DNA of 64,000 nucleotides from Grimontia hollisae CIP 101886 (GTDB lineage Bacteria > Pseudomonadota > Gammaproteobacteria > Enterobacterales > Vibrionaceae). Each line of letters starts with the position of its first letter. The stretch's first letter is position 1. Made by a program: the position numbers and the translations under genes. This document shows, one piece after another, positions 1-7,876 of this stretch. The notes beneath the pieces were generated by a model. It was not told the DNA's origin, searched no databases, and saw only the letters and a list, made by a program, of their open reading frames with translations. Where the stretch lies: positions 992,001 through 1,056,000 of the forward strand of contig NZ_ADAQ01000011.1 in the NCBI RefSeq assembly GCF_000176515.1, read 5' to 3'.

Positions 1-2022
1 CACCTTAACCGGAATGTCATTGGCCAGTTTCCAAGGACCGACCGGGGTTTTGAGCGATGAATTGTACAGCGTTCCCGTCCAACCTTTTTCTCGCTCCAGC
101 CGCCCGCGAACAAAGAGTGCGGTCCCAACAGGTTTACCATCCAGTTTCAGGGAAATGGTCTGGTCAGCTTCATCGCCGGAGGCATGGATAGCCAGGTTGC
201 TGATATCCACCCCGTCAGCCTTCACGCCATTCACATCAATGATCAGCCCCCCGCTGATGGTCGGCAGCGGCATCACTGACCCTCGGATACTGACATCCCT
301 GATGCTAACCAACTCTTCCCAGCGCAAGGTATTGCCGGTCAGTTTCAGAGTCGCACTGGGTTTATCGAGGGTGCCGGAGAGATTGACCTGTCCCTGAACA
401 CTGCCCCCCGCCTGCGGCACAGAGGCCGAAAGCTTAGGTAAGTTCAGGTCGAGCGTGAGCGCCAATGTGTTGTCTACCCGGCCGGATACCTTGACGGCAT
501 TGGGCCCGTGGCGCAGGGACAATCCCTTGGTTTCCAGCAACAAATCGCCTTCACCTTTGACATCTGACGCATCAAGCTGGCCGCTCAGATCCAGTGCCTG
601 ATCACGGATAACCCCTTTGATATCAAGCTGGGGCAACCTCACCAACCAGCCGCCCCCGGCTGTCAGCTCGCCGCTGTTTTTCAGCGCACCCGAGAGGTTA
701 CCTTCTGCTTCCGGCCACTCCAGCCCGGGTTGGATATCGTTAAACTCAAGCCCGGTTTGCCACTTGATCTGCTTTGACCAGTCAACACTCGCCCAGCCCT
801 CAATGCGCCCGCCAAGGGTGTTCAGTGTGATGTCACCCAACATCACCTTGCCGAGATCGCCAGTCAGCTTTGTGACAAGCGCCATGTCAGGTATTGCCTC
901 ACCAGACGCTTTTGTTTTCAGCGACGCACTGTATTTTTTCAGGCTGCCACTGGCGTTAATGACCGTCGATGTGAGGGTATACTCAGCCTTACTGTCAATC
1001 GGCCATTGCAGTTTTTTACTGGTCAGCAACAGGTTAAACGGCAGGTTAGGGTCGAGCACATCCAGCTTGCCGGAAAGCGCTGCCTGCAAGCCCCCCTTGA
1101 GATTTGCCTTCAGTGCCAGCGCACGGAGGTCGCCGTTTGCATCCAGCGTGAACATATGTCCCTGAAGCGGTGCCATACGTATATTTGCCGAGGCATCAAT
1201 ATTCAGAGGGTAGTTGTCTTTGAGCGCAATTCTGCCATCGAGTGACACCTTGCCCTGCTCTGCATCAAGGCGGAGCGCATCGAGTGTGATGTCATGGCCA
1301 CCGGCACGACCTTTGACGTAAAACTCATGGATCACCTGTTTTTGCGGCAACAACAGCTCGGCATCTTTCAGCGCAAAGCCTTCAACCACCACATTGAGCG
1401 GAATTGTCACCGCAGGCAGTTCGACAGGGACATCACTGGATGACTGGACTTCTGGCTCCGCTGACGCGTCTTCACTGGGTGCCAGCGCCACCCTGATGCC
1501 TTTCCATTCTGTGGGTTTTAAAGTGACAGTATTGCCTTGCATTTGTGCAGCAGTCACCAGGCTGTTCCAATGCACCTTGGTGCCAAGGATATCAAGCGAG
1601 ATATCAGACAGTGCCACGCCATTCAAAAACAGCGGGATGGGCGTTTTGATGTCAGTCAAAGGTTCTGAGGGGGAGGATTCCGGCGACGGCTCCGTTTCGC
1701 CAATCACCACCTCAATCCCGTCACCGGTGAGTGATTCAACACAAAGCGCAGGCCCACTGAGGCATTTACTGTTGATATCAAGGGAAAGAGACCGGCCTGA
1801 AAACGAAAAACCGTCCATCGTGAACGTTACGCCTTCCAACGCAAAACCGTTCAGCAAGGCACCACGGCTTTTTTCAATGGTCAGTTCCGGCAAGGCTTTC
1901 TGTGCGCCCCACACAGCCAGTTTGACACCTGCGGGGGTCAGAAGAAGGGTAAACACGCCTGCGACTATCAGAACCAACAACAATACTTTGGCGATAACAA
2001 TCCGCTTAATCCAACGCATCAT
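1..2022 (-). CDS. tamB: TamB, translocation and assembly module inner-membrane subunit (C-terminus cut off by the window edge)
   Basis: AsmA/TamB-family protein that spans the periplasm from an inner-membrane anchor and works with the TamA barrel in outer-membrane assembly and lipid traffic. The frame is open from 2022 to base 1, giving 674 codons of a family that usually exceeds 1,200. The N-terminus is a short basic stretch followed by a hydrophobic anchor (KVLLLVLIVAGVFTLLL). Beyond it lie long runs of beta-rich repeats typical of TamB. The ATG at 2022-2020 overlaps the tamA TGA (2021-2019), so the two are translationally coupled. A second ATG follows immediately. The call rests on the tamA partner and the repeat character. 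Confidence 0.9.
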   Translation of the reverse strand, partial: MMRWIKRIVIAKVLLLVLIVAGVFTLLLTPAGVKLAVWGAQKALPELTIEKSRGALLNGFALEGVTFTMDGFSFSGRSLSLDINSKCLSGPALCVESLTGDGIEVVIGETEPSPESSPSEPLTDIKTPIPLFLNGVALSDISLDILGTKVHWNSLVTAAQMQGNTVTLKPTEWKGIRVALAPSEDASAEPEVQSSSDVPVELPAVTIPLNVVVEGFALKDAELLLPQKQVIHEFYVKGRAGGHDITLDALRLDAEQGKVSLDGRIALKDNYPLNIDASANIRMAPLQGHMFTLDANGDLRALALKANLKGGLQAALSGKLDVLDPNLPFNLLLTSKKLQWPIDSKAEYTLTSTVINASGSLKKYSASLKTKASGEAIPDMALVTKLTGDLGKVMLGDITLNTLGGRIEGWASVDWSKQIKWQTGLEFNDIQPGLEWPEAEGNLSGALKNSGELTAGGGWLVRLPQLDIKGVIRDQALDLSGQLDASDVKGEGDLLLETKGLSLRHGPNAVKVSGRVDNTLALTLDLNLPKLSASVPQAGGSVQGQVNLSGTLDKPSATLKLTGNTLRWEELVSIRDVSIRGSVMPLPTISGGLIIDVNGVKADGVDISNLAIHASGDEADQTISLKLDGKPVGTALFVRGRLEREKGWTGTLYNSSLKTPVGPWKLANDIPVKV

Positions 2023-3743
2023 AGTTCTGGTCCAAGACTGAAATGGATCATGAAATCATCGTCTTTATTTTCAAAGCCGTGAGCAATGTCCAGACGAACC
2101 GGCCCAACGGGCGATTCCCAACGCACACCGACCCCGGCAGAGGTTTTCCAATGTGGATCGCTGCTGCTCCACGCGTCACCGCCATCGACAAACAGCGCAG
2201 CCCACCAGTTCCCGCTAACCCGATAGTTATATTCCAACGAGCCTGTCGCCATGTAAGCGCCTCCTTCAAGCTGTCCTTCACTGTCGCGGGGAGAGACAGA
2301 TTCATAGTTGTAACCGCGGATACTGTTGTCACCACCGGCAAAAAAGCGCAGTGATGGCGGCACACGTTCAAACTCGCTGGTAAAAATCCCACCGCCATTG
2401 ATACGGGCAAGGAAACGGTTGTCATCATTCAGGCTCCGGATCCAGGCGGTCTGACCAACCACACGGAACAGGCTGATGTCTGACAGCAACGCCGGATCGC
2501 CCGCTTCAAAGGTGATAGACTGCTTGTCCCCCCAGTGAGGCATAGCTCCCCCACGGCTGCGAACCCGGGAAAAATTCACGCCGGGCAATATCAGGTTGGA
2601 AATGTTCGAAATATTCGCCTGCGTATAGTCAGAATAAAGCCAGCGCAGGAAAAGCGCCCGCTGCCACCCGGTGTCGTACTGCCAGTGGCGGGAAATCGAC
2701 GAGATGAGTTCAAGGCTCTCCGTGTCATTGTTGTCAATATTCTCCAGACCGACTTGTACCTGATAGAACTCACGTTGAGCATCTTCCAGCGGGATTTTAT
2801 AGGTTGATTCCAGGGTTTGTTTGGGGCTGGACACATACAAGTCGGTATTCAGGCTGTGACCGCGGCTGTTAAACCAGGGTTTTCTCCAGCCAACTTTTAC
2901 CCGTGGCCCAACATCCGTGGAATACCCCACACCGGTTTCAAACCGGTTACGTGGTGCAGGCTCCAGGTTTACGCTAATGGGCACACGATCGTCACGAAGA
3001 TCATCCAGCCCCGCTTCGACCAATACTGACGAATACCACCCCGTATTGGACAACGACTGGTTAAATGCCCCCAGTTCCGACACCAGATACGGATCACCTT
3101 CCTGGAAGGTCAGCATGCTGTTAAGCCGCTCTTCATCGATTTGGCTGTTATGATAAATCACAGGGCCAAAGTGATAGCGGGTGCCACTGTTGAAATGCAA
3201 GCGGATAAAGGCCTGGTGAAGGCCAGGCGCCACCTCTAACCGGGACAGGGTATATTCTGCATCAAAGTAACCCCGGCGTACCGCCAAGCTCTGGATTGCC
3301 ACTTTCAGGGCATCATACTGACCTTGGTTGAGCACATCCCCTACCTTGGGGGCGGTATTGAGAAGTTCTCTGAATGCTTCGTCATGTAGCGCATCACCGG
3401 TCAATTGGACATCAACCTCCGCAATACGAACAGGTTCACCGGCATTGATGTTCAGAACCACCGTCGCATCATCGATAGACTCCCGGTCTTCGATGTCATA
3501 GGTGAACTCAGGGTCAAAATACCCCAGCGCCTGGAGCGCTTTTTCGATTTCTTCCTGAACACGCGAATGGAAACGAAACGTCAGTCGCCGTTCACTGGCG
3601 GGAATGGCGTCAAGGTACACCGAGACATTCTCTTCGAGCATGTCATCCAGCCCGTTGATTTCAAAATCCACATCAGCGATTGCCACCCCGGGCACCCATG
3701 TTGCCGCAACGACAACCCAAGGTATTAATCGTTTCTTAATCAT
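2019..3743 (-). CDS. tamA: TamA, Omp85-family outer-membrane barrel of the TAM complex
   Basis: 574 aa, the usual length for TamA. It begins with a signal peptide (hydrophobic WVVVAATWVPGVAIA, then Asp). POTRA-like repeats fill roughly residues 25-260. A 16-stranded Omp85 barrel follows and ends in the expected hydrophobic beta strand (FMIHFSLGPEL). The barrel holds the conserved segments RFFAGGDNSIRGYNYES and GVGVRWESPVGPVRLDIAHG. It inserts into the outer membrane and pairs with TamB encoded immediately downstream. The gene is divergent from msrA, as in enterobacteria and vibrios. Confidence 0.95.
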   Translation of the reverse strand: MIKKRLIPWVVVAATWVPGVAIADVDFEINGLDDMLEENVSVYLDAIPASERRLTFRFHSRVQEEIEKALQALGYFDPEFTYDIEDRESIDDATVVLNINAGEPVRIAEVDVQLTGDALHDEAFRELLNTAPKVGDVLNQGQYDALKVAIQSLAVRRGYFDAEYTLSRLEVAPGLHQAFIRLHFNSGTRYHFGPVIYHNSQIDEERLNSMLTFQEGDPYLVSELGAFNQSLSNTGWYSSVLVEAGLDDLRDDRVPISVNLEPAPRNRFETGVGYSTDVGPRVKVGWRKPWFNSRGHSLNTDLYVSSPKQTLESTYKIPLEDAQREFYQVQVGLENIDNNDTESLELISSISRHWQYDTGWQRALFLRWLYSDYTQANISNISNLILPGVNFSRVRSRGGAMPHWGDKQSITFEAGDPALLSDISLFRVVGQTAWIRSLNDDNRFLARINGGGIFTSEFERVPPSLRFFAGGDNSIRGYNYESVSPRDSEGQLEGGAYMATGSLEYNYRVSGNWWAALFVDGGDAWSSSDPHWKTSAGVGVRWESPVGPVRLDIAHGFENKDDDFMIHFSLGPEL

Positions 3744-4042
3744 CGACCGTAAGCTTTTCTCTCACCCTGAGAGCCTGTTTGTAGAGTTTAGTGACAGTAT
3801 GACCGTCCGTGTGTTCGGTTGTTGTGTTGCAAATATGCATCAAACCAAGGAAAAATTGCCCCTGCGGATCATCTAAAGGTAAAGGCCAGCAAGCATCATT
3901 TTACGCCAGCGCCTTGGGCAGAGTCATGTAATGGTGAAAGCATTCACTGCATGCAGCGTTCTATAGTTTTCCTGCCTGTAAGGTGCCATGATGGGCATCT
4001 CAATAGCGTCAGGCATCACCCAGAGCGACAAGGAGTCGATTT
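3744..4042. promoter_or_regulatory. Divergent intergenic region between tamA and msrA
   Basis: 299 bases with no convincing gene. It must hold the promoters for tamAB (minus) and msrA (plus). An AAGGAG ribosome site lies at about 4030-4035, upstream of the msrA ATG at 4043. I see no confident terminator, operator or RNA gene here. Confidence 0.45.
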
Positions 4043-4687
4043 ATGCTGAGCAACAAAAAGCAACTCTCCATCACTGCAGAGCAAGCTCTACCGGATCGGT
4101 CCGAAGAAATTATTCCGGCAGAACCTCATGCCGTCAATGGATCTCTTCTGAGCAAAACCGTTCCGGCAAACCAGACCCAGATCCTGTTGGGTATGGGCTG
4201 CTTTTGGGGAGCTGAACGCCTGTTTTGGGCGCTTGACGGCGTCATATCCACGTCCGTTGGCTACAGCGGTGGTTTTACCGTTAATCCCACGTACAAAGAC
4301 GTCTGCACAGCACAAACCGGTCACACTGAAGTGGTTCAGGTTGTTTACGACCCAGCACGTATTTCCCTGAAAGCGATTTTGACACATTTTTGGCAGAGTC
4401 ACGATCCCACGCAAGGGATGCGTCAGGGAAATGATGTAGGCACCCAATACCGCTCGGCGATCTATTTCTTTGATGAGACCCAGAAACAGGCAGCTCTCGC
4501 CAGCCGTGATGCCTATCAGGTAGCATTGAAAGATGCCGGAAATCCTGCCGGGATCACCACAGAAATTGCGCCGGCAGGGCCGTACTATTTTGCCGAAACC
4601 TATCACCAGCAGTATCTGGAGAAGAATCCGAACGGTTACTGTGGCATTGGTGGTACTGGCGTGTGCCTGCCTCCCTGGGAAAGATAA
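4043..4687 (+). CDS. msrA: Peptide methionine (S)-S-oxide reductase MsrA
   Basis: 214 aa. Reduces the S epimer of methionine sulfoxide in proteins and free methionine, using thioredoxin. The catalytic motif GCFWGAE is at residues 52-58 with the nucleophile Cys53. Further family blocks are GYSGG and the C-terminal [10 protein letters not shown], which supplies the resolving cysteines. The roughly 50-residue extension before the motif is typical of the long enterobacterial/vibrio form. The start at 4043 has an upstream AAGGAG. It ends before a bidirectional terminator shared with ytfK. Confidence 0.96.
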   Translation: MLSNKKQLSITAEQALPDRSEEIIPAEPHAVNGSLLSKTVPANQTQILLGMGCFWGAERLFWALDGVISTSVGYSGGFTVNPTYKDVCTAQTGHTEVVQVVYDPARISLKAILTHFWQSHDPTQGMRQGNDVGTQYRSAIYFFDETQKQAALASRDAYQVALKDAGNPAGITTEIAPAGPYYFAETYHQQYLEKNPNGYCGIGGTGVCLPPWER

Positions 4688-4714
4688 CCTGAAGAAAAGC
4701 CGTTTGCAGAAAGC

Positions 4715-4744
4715 AAAACGCCCGCAAACAATGACGGGCGTTTT
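4715..4744. terminator. Bidirectional terminator between msrA and ytfK
   Basis: Perfect 10-bp stem, AAAACGCCCG at 4715-4724 and CGGGCGTTTT at 4735-4744, with a 10-base loop. The A and T tracts lie inside the stem, so it can serve both converging genes. Confidence 0.88.
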
Positions 4745-4762
4745 ATGGTGTTTGATGGTGGA

Positions 4763-4969
4763 TCAGGCGACAGCAGCCATGGCCTTGATTTCATTGTTCA
4801 CTTCGGCCATTACGGCCAGTGCACGCTTGTCTTTTTTATGGGGAGGTAGCAACCTGCCACCATCAAACTCAAACGCGCCAATGCCGTCGATATAGACACG
4901 ACCACGGAAAAACCCTTTAACATAACGGGCGACCTGACGGGGACGGTATTGGTGAAATATACGCAACAT
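4763..4969 (-). CDS. ytfK: YtfK, DUF1107 family small protein
   Basis: 68 aa, the size of E. coli YtfK, which is reported to promote (p)ppGpp accumulation through SpoT. Family features are visible: an N-terminal IFHQYRPRQVARYVK, then FFRGRVYIDGIGAFEFDGG, and a basic KKDKRAL followed by VMAEVNNEI. A longer upstream reading (to 5041) is possible, but the start at 4969 has an AAGGAG site about eight bases away and matches the family N-terminus. It sits between msrA and ytfJ, as in enterobacteria, although ytfL is absent from this stretch. Confidence 0.88.
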   Translation of the reverse strand: MLRIFHQYRPRQVARYVKGFFRGRVYIDGIGAFEFDGGRLLPPHKKDKRALAVMAEVNNEIKAMAAVA

Positions 4970-5356
4970 TGATGAACTCCTTCCATGCCAATGGGGAAAA
5001 AACCTGTATCGCATACCTTTCCGCTCAGGATTGGCTGACATATGTACGATGCAATCTAAATGCCAAGTGTTCGGTTCGGGCTATCACCATAACGGCATTG
5101 ACAACACAATGGACTCACATTACCTCCACCGAACTAAGCGTAGACAAAAAATTACATATGGCATAATTACGACGCGTCGTCTTAAAAAAGATTCAAAGAA
5201 AATGTCCGGGCGAATGCCGAAATCTGAGTGGTTGGGCCAGTTATTGATACAAGCTAGCTTCCCGTATCAGCTATAGTCAGTAACACATCCCAAAAATTAA
5301 ACAAATTCAGCGGGGTGACGTATAAAATATCGACAAAAAAACAGGAAGCATTACTT
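4970..5356. promoter_or_regulatory. Divergent intergenic region ytfK/ytfJ
   Basis: 387 bases carrying the two divergent promoters. Short reading frames here have no ribosome site or recognisable family, so I treat the stretch as non-coding. No promoter could be placed with confidence. Confidence 0.4.
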
Positions 5357-5911
5357 ATGCGTCGTATGAAAACATTAGCCTTGGCGACGGCTCTCATCTC
5401 TACGTTTGCCTCAGCGCACAACCTCTCAAACGGCCAGACGTTGCCACCCGTGACCGTGGCATCCCACGGCGAATTAATGCTGGAAGGGGACAACATCAGC
5501 TATCAAAGCTGGAGCAGTGAGGACTTGCCCGGGAAAGTGCGCATCATCCAGGCGATTGCCGGTCGCAGCCACGCAAAAGAAATGAACGCCCCCTTGATTG
5601 AAGCCGTGAAAGCCGCAGGTTTTTCAAAAGATCAATACCAGACCACCACCATTATCAATCAGGACGATGCCATTTGGGGAACCGGCGGCTTCGTCAAATC
5701 GTCAGCGGAAGACAGCAAGAAAGCCTTCAGCTGGTCCTCTATTGTGCTGGATGAAAACGGCGCCGTGGCTAAGGCCTGGCAGTTGCAGGACAAGAGCTCG
5801 GCCATTGTGGTCCTGGATGCCGAAGGCACGGTGCACTTTGTCAAAGAAGGGGCACTTAACGACGCAGAGATCACCCAAGTGATTGATTTGGTCAATATGC
5901 TGATGAAGTGA
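5357..5911 (+). CDS. ytfJ: YtfJ family periplasmic protein
   Basis: 184 aa from the ATG at 5357, which has AGGAAG upstream. A longer in-frame start at 5315 lacks support. A signal peptide (MKTLALATALISTFASAHN) directs export. The rest matches YtfJ, a periplasmic protein with a thioredoxin-like fold (GKVRIIQAIAGRSHAKEMN, SWSSIVLDENG, and a C-terminal VHFVKEGAL). There is no cysteine in the protein, so it cannot be a classical thiol-disulfide enzyme. Its function is unknown. It lies in the conserved ytfJ-ytfK-msrA-tamA-tamB neighbourhood. Confidence 0.88.
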   Translation: MRRMKTLALATALISTFASAHNLSNGQTLPPVTVASHGELMLEGDNISYQSWSSEDLPGKVRIIQAIAGRSHAKEMNAPLIEAVKAAGFSKDQYQTTTIINQDDAIWGTGGFVKSSAEDSKKAFSWSSIVLDENGAVAKAWQLQDKSSAIVVLDAEGTVHFVKEGALNDAEITQVIDLVNMLMK

Positions 5912-5932
5912 TCTTGCTCACCACCTGAAATG

Positions 5933-5960
5933 AAAAAACCCGCTGGCAGCGGGTTTTTTT
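5933..5960. terminator. Bidirectional terminator after ytfJ and the 29-aa microprotein
   Basis: AAAAAACCCGCTG at 5933-5945 pairs with CAGCGGGTTTTTTT ending at 5960, a long stem with a very short loop and A/T tracts on both sides. It suits the converging ytfJ and 5976-6065 genes. Confidence 0.88.
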
Positions 5961-5975
5961 AATGTTTAGACAACA

Positions 5976-6065
5976 TTAGCCGATAAACTGGGAAAGGTAT
6001 AACAGCGTGGCGATATAAAAAACGACAAGCAGGACATTCACAGAATTCATCTTGAACTTTTTCAC
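5976..6065 (-). CDS. Candidate 29-aa single-span membrane microprotein
   Basis: GTG start at 6065 preceded by a near-perfect Shine-Dalgarno (AAGGAGGAGGT, six bases before the start), then 29 codons and TAA. The peptide has a basic N-terminus (KKFK), then one hydrophobic span VLLVVFYIATLLYL, and ends SQFIG. A promoter-like AT-rich stretch lies upstream, and the strong bidirectional terminator at 5933-5960 follows. An in-frame ATG nine codons upstream lacks a good ribosome site. It is too short for ordinary gene callers. The ribosome site and terminator make it likely to be translated; the function is unknown. Confidence 0.62.
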   Translation of the reverse strand: MKKFKMNSVNVLLVVFYIATLLYLSQFIG

Positions 6066-6205
6066 TGCGACACCTCCTCCTTGCGTATTCATCATATGCG
6101 TCAAATGTTAACAAATTTAATTTAAATTTAACATGGTTAATTACATCCCCTGTTAACTAAACCATCGTGAAAACATTGCCTTAAGGTGTATAAAGCGGGA
6201 ACAGC

Positions 6206-7123
6206 ATGACCAATCAAAATAAACCTGTCGTGATCGACGTAGAAAACGCCGAACCGGAACACGCCCATAAAAGAGAAAAATCACAAACACAACAGGAAAG
6301 TCATCTCAAATCCAGCCAGCATCGGCTGGCAGCGATTGCTGCCGCTCACCATATTGATGCAAAGTTGCACGATATTGAGCGCGATAGCCTGACATCGCGC
6401 GCGGCCTACCGCCAACTGAAAATCAAACAACAGCAACAGGCGAATCTCGAACACATCATCAAGATCGCCCACGATCTTTGCCGCGATGAAACCGCCGGTA
6501 CGCCGGATCCTGACTGGCTGTACCGCTTCTTTGAGATGGCGAAAACCATCTACGGTGACGGCATGCAAAACCTGTGGGCTAGGATCTTAAAGCAGGAGAT
6601 CATCAGGCCGGGCAGCACCTCCCTCAAAGCCCTGTCGCTACTGGAAACCATGACCCAGCGTGAAGCGCAGGCCCTGCAACGTGCCTGTGCCCTCGCCTGC
6701 ACATTTGGCAGTGACAGCAGCAAAAAGCTGATCACCGGTTTTCGCAAACCGGAAGAGGGGGTGAAACGTTACTTTAAACCGGATATTGCCGAACGTCTGG
6801 CGCTCGGGAACTTCAAACTCCCCTTCACGGATCTGATGGTATTGATGGATTTGGGGCTCATATTGAGAACCGAGCTGGAATCCGGCTTGATCGAACCGCC
6901 AGCATCATTACCACTGACCGGACAGGGTAAAACCTTTATGCTGACACCGCTTCAAAAAGGCATCCGGATTTACTACTACCGCTTTAGCCCGACCGGCAAT
7001 GAACTGGCAAAACTGGTGGGACAAAAAGCCCATCCGGCATACCTCGATGCCTTGATGTTATTGCTTTCCAAGGTTTTTCATGTCGAGAGTGATGTGGGCG
7101 CTACAGTCAATGAGAAAGCGTAG
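6206..7123 (+). CDS. TIGR03899/DUF2806-like protein of unknown function
   Basis: 305 aa, no signal peptide or membrane span, so probably cytosolic. The first 90 residues are highly charged and Gln-rich (a likely coiled coil, including KIKQQQQANLE). A globular part follows with PDPDWLYRFFEMAKTIYG and MQNLWARILKQEI, which resemble the TIGR03899 family common in vibrios. The family has no assigned role. It has its own ribosome site (GGGAA before ATG) and ends before a hairpin terminator. Its neighbours do not suggest a pathway. Confidence 0.7.
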   Translation: MTNQNKPVVIDVENAEPEHAHKREKSQTQQESHLKSSQHRLAAIAAAHHIDAKLHDIERDSLTSRAAYRQLKIKQQQQANLEHIIKIAHDLCRDETAGTPDPDWLYRFFEMAKTIYGDGMQNLWARILKQEIIRPGSTSLKALSLLETMTQREAQALQRACALACTFGSDSSKKLITGFRKPEEGVKRYFKPDIAERLALGNFKLPFTDLMVLMDLGLILRTELESGLIEPPASLPLTGQGKTFMLTPLQKGIRIYYYRFSPTGNELAKLVGQKAHPAYLDALMLLLSKVFHVESDVGATVNEKA

Positions 7124-7151
7124 CAGTATTGGATATGGGCAGTGAGAGATG

Positions 7152-7180
7152 AAAATGGCCGGGAAATCCCAGCCATTTTT
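7152..7180. terminator. Terminator between the TIGR03899-like gene and cysC
   Basis: AAAATGGC (7152-7159) pairs with GCCATTTT (7172-7179), with an inner GGG/CCC pairing, and is followed by T. Converging genes lie on both sides. Confidence 0.75.
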
Positions 7181-7201
7181 CATTTCAGACGACGATGGCT
7201 C

Positions 7202-7822
7202 TTAACCGATGATTCCTGCCTCGCGCAATGATGCAATACATTGATCTACCAGTGCTTCTACCGAATGCTCATCAGTGTGCAGGTGCACTTCCGGTGACGC
7301 CGGCGCCTCATAGGCCGAACTGATACCGGTAAATGCTTTGATTTCACCGGCACGCGCTTTTTTGTACAGCCCTTTCGGATCGCGCGATTCACACACCGCC
7401 AGTGGCGTATCAACAAACACCTCGAAAAACTCCCCTTCCGGCAAAAGTTCACGCACCAGCTGGCGCTCTTCACGAAACGGCGAGATAAAGGCTGACAAGA
7501 CAATCAGGCCCGCATCTGTCATCAATTTTGCGACTTCACCTACACGGCGGATATTCTCACGGCGGTCGTGATCAGAAAAGCCAAGATCGCGACACAGCCC
7601 ATGGCGCACATTGTCACCATCAAGCAAATACGTGTGATAACCCATCTGTGCCAGTTTGCTTTCCAGCGCACCGGCAACTGTCGATTTACCGGAACCGGAA
7701 AGACCGGTAAACCACAGCAACGCCGGGCGTTGTTGCTTCTGTCCTGCGCGGTATAGTTTGTCGATAACGTGTTTGTGCCAAACCACATTTTCATCAGGAT
7801 GCGGCGTATCCGCTGCACTCAT
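7202..7822 (-). CDS. cysC: Adenylylsulfate (APS) kinase CysC
   Basis: 206 aa. Phosphorylates APS to PAPS, the second activation step of sulfate. The P-loop GLSGSGKS is at residues 40-47. Family blocks [27 protein letters not shown] and the [20 protein letters not shown] lid segment are present. It is the last gene of the cysG-cysD-cysN-permease-cysC operon, 54 bases after the permease. The product PAPS is used by CysH, encoded about 19 kb away. Confidence 0.96.
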   Translation of the reverse strand: MSAADTPHPDENVVWHKHVIDKLYRAGQKQQRPALLWFTGLSGSGKSTVAGALESKLAQMGYHTYLLDGDNVRHGLCRDLGFSDHDRRENIRRVGEVAKLMTDAGLIVLSAFISPFREERQLVRELLPEGEFFEVFVDTPLAVCESRDPKGLYKKARAGEIKAFTGISSAYEAPASPEVHLHTDEHSVEALVDQCIASLREAGIIG

Positions 7823-7876
7823 AATTCAATCCTTTGTTACCCCGTCGCCAGGCAGGTGCCCTTTAACACAGGGAAA

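Noticed and set aside
1-3743. Several plus-strand frames antisense to tamB and tamA
   Set aside because: They mirror the codon bias of the real genes and show no ribosome sites or family features.
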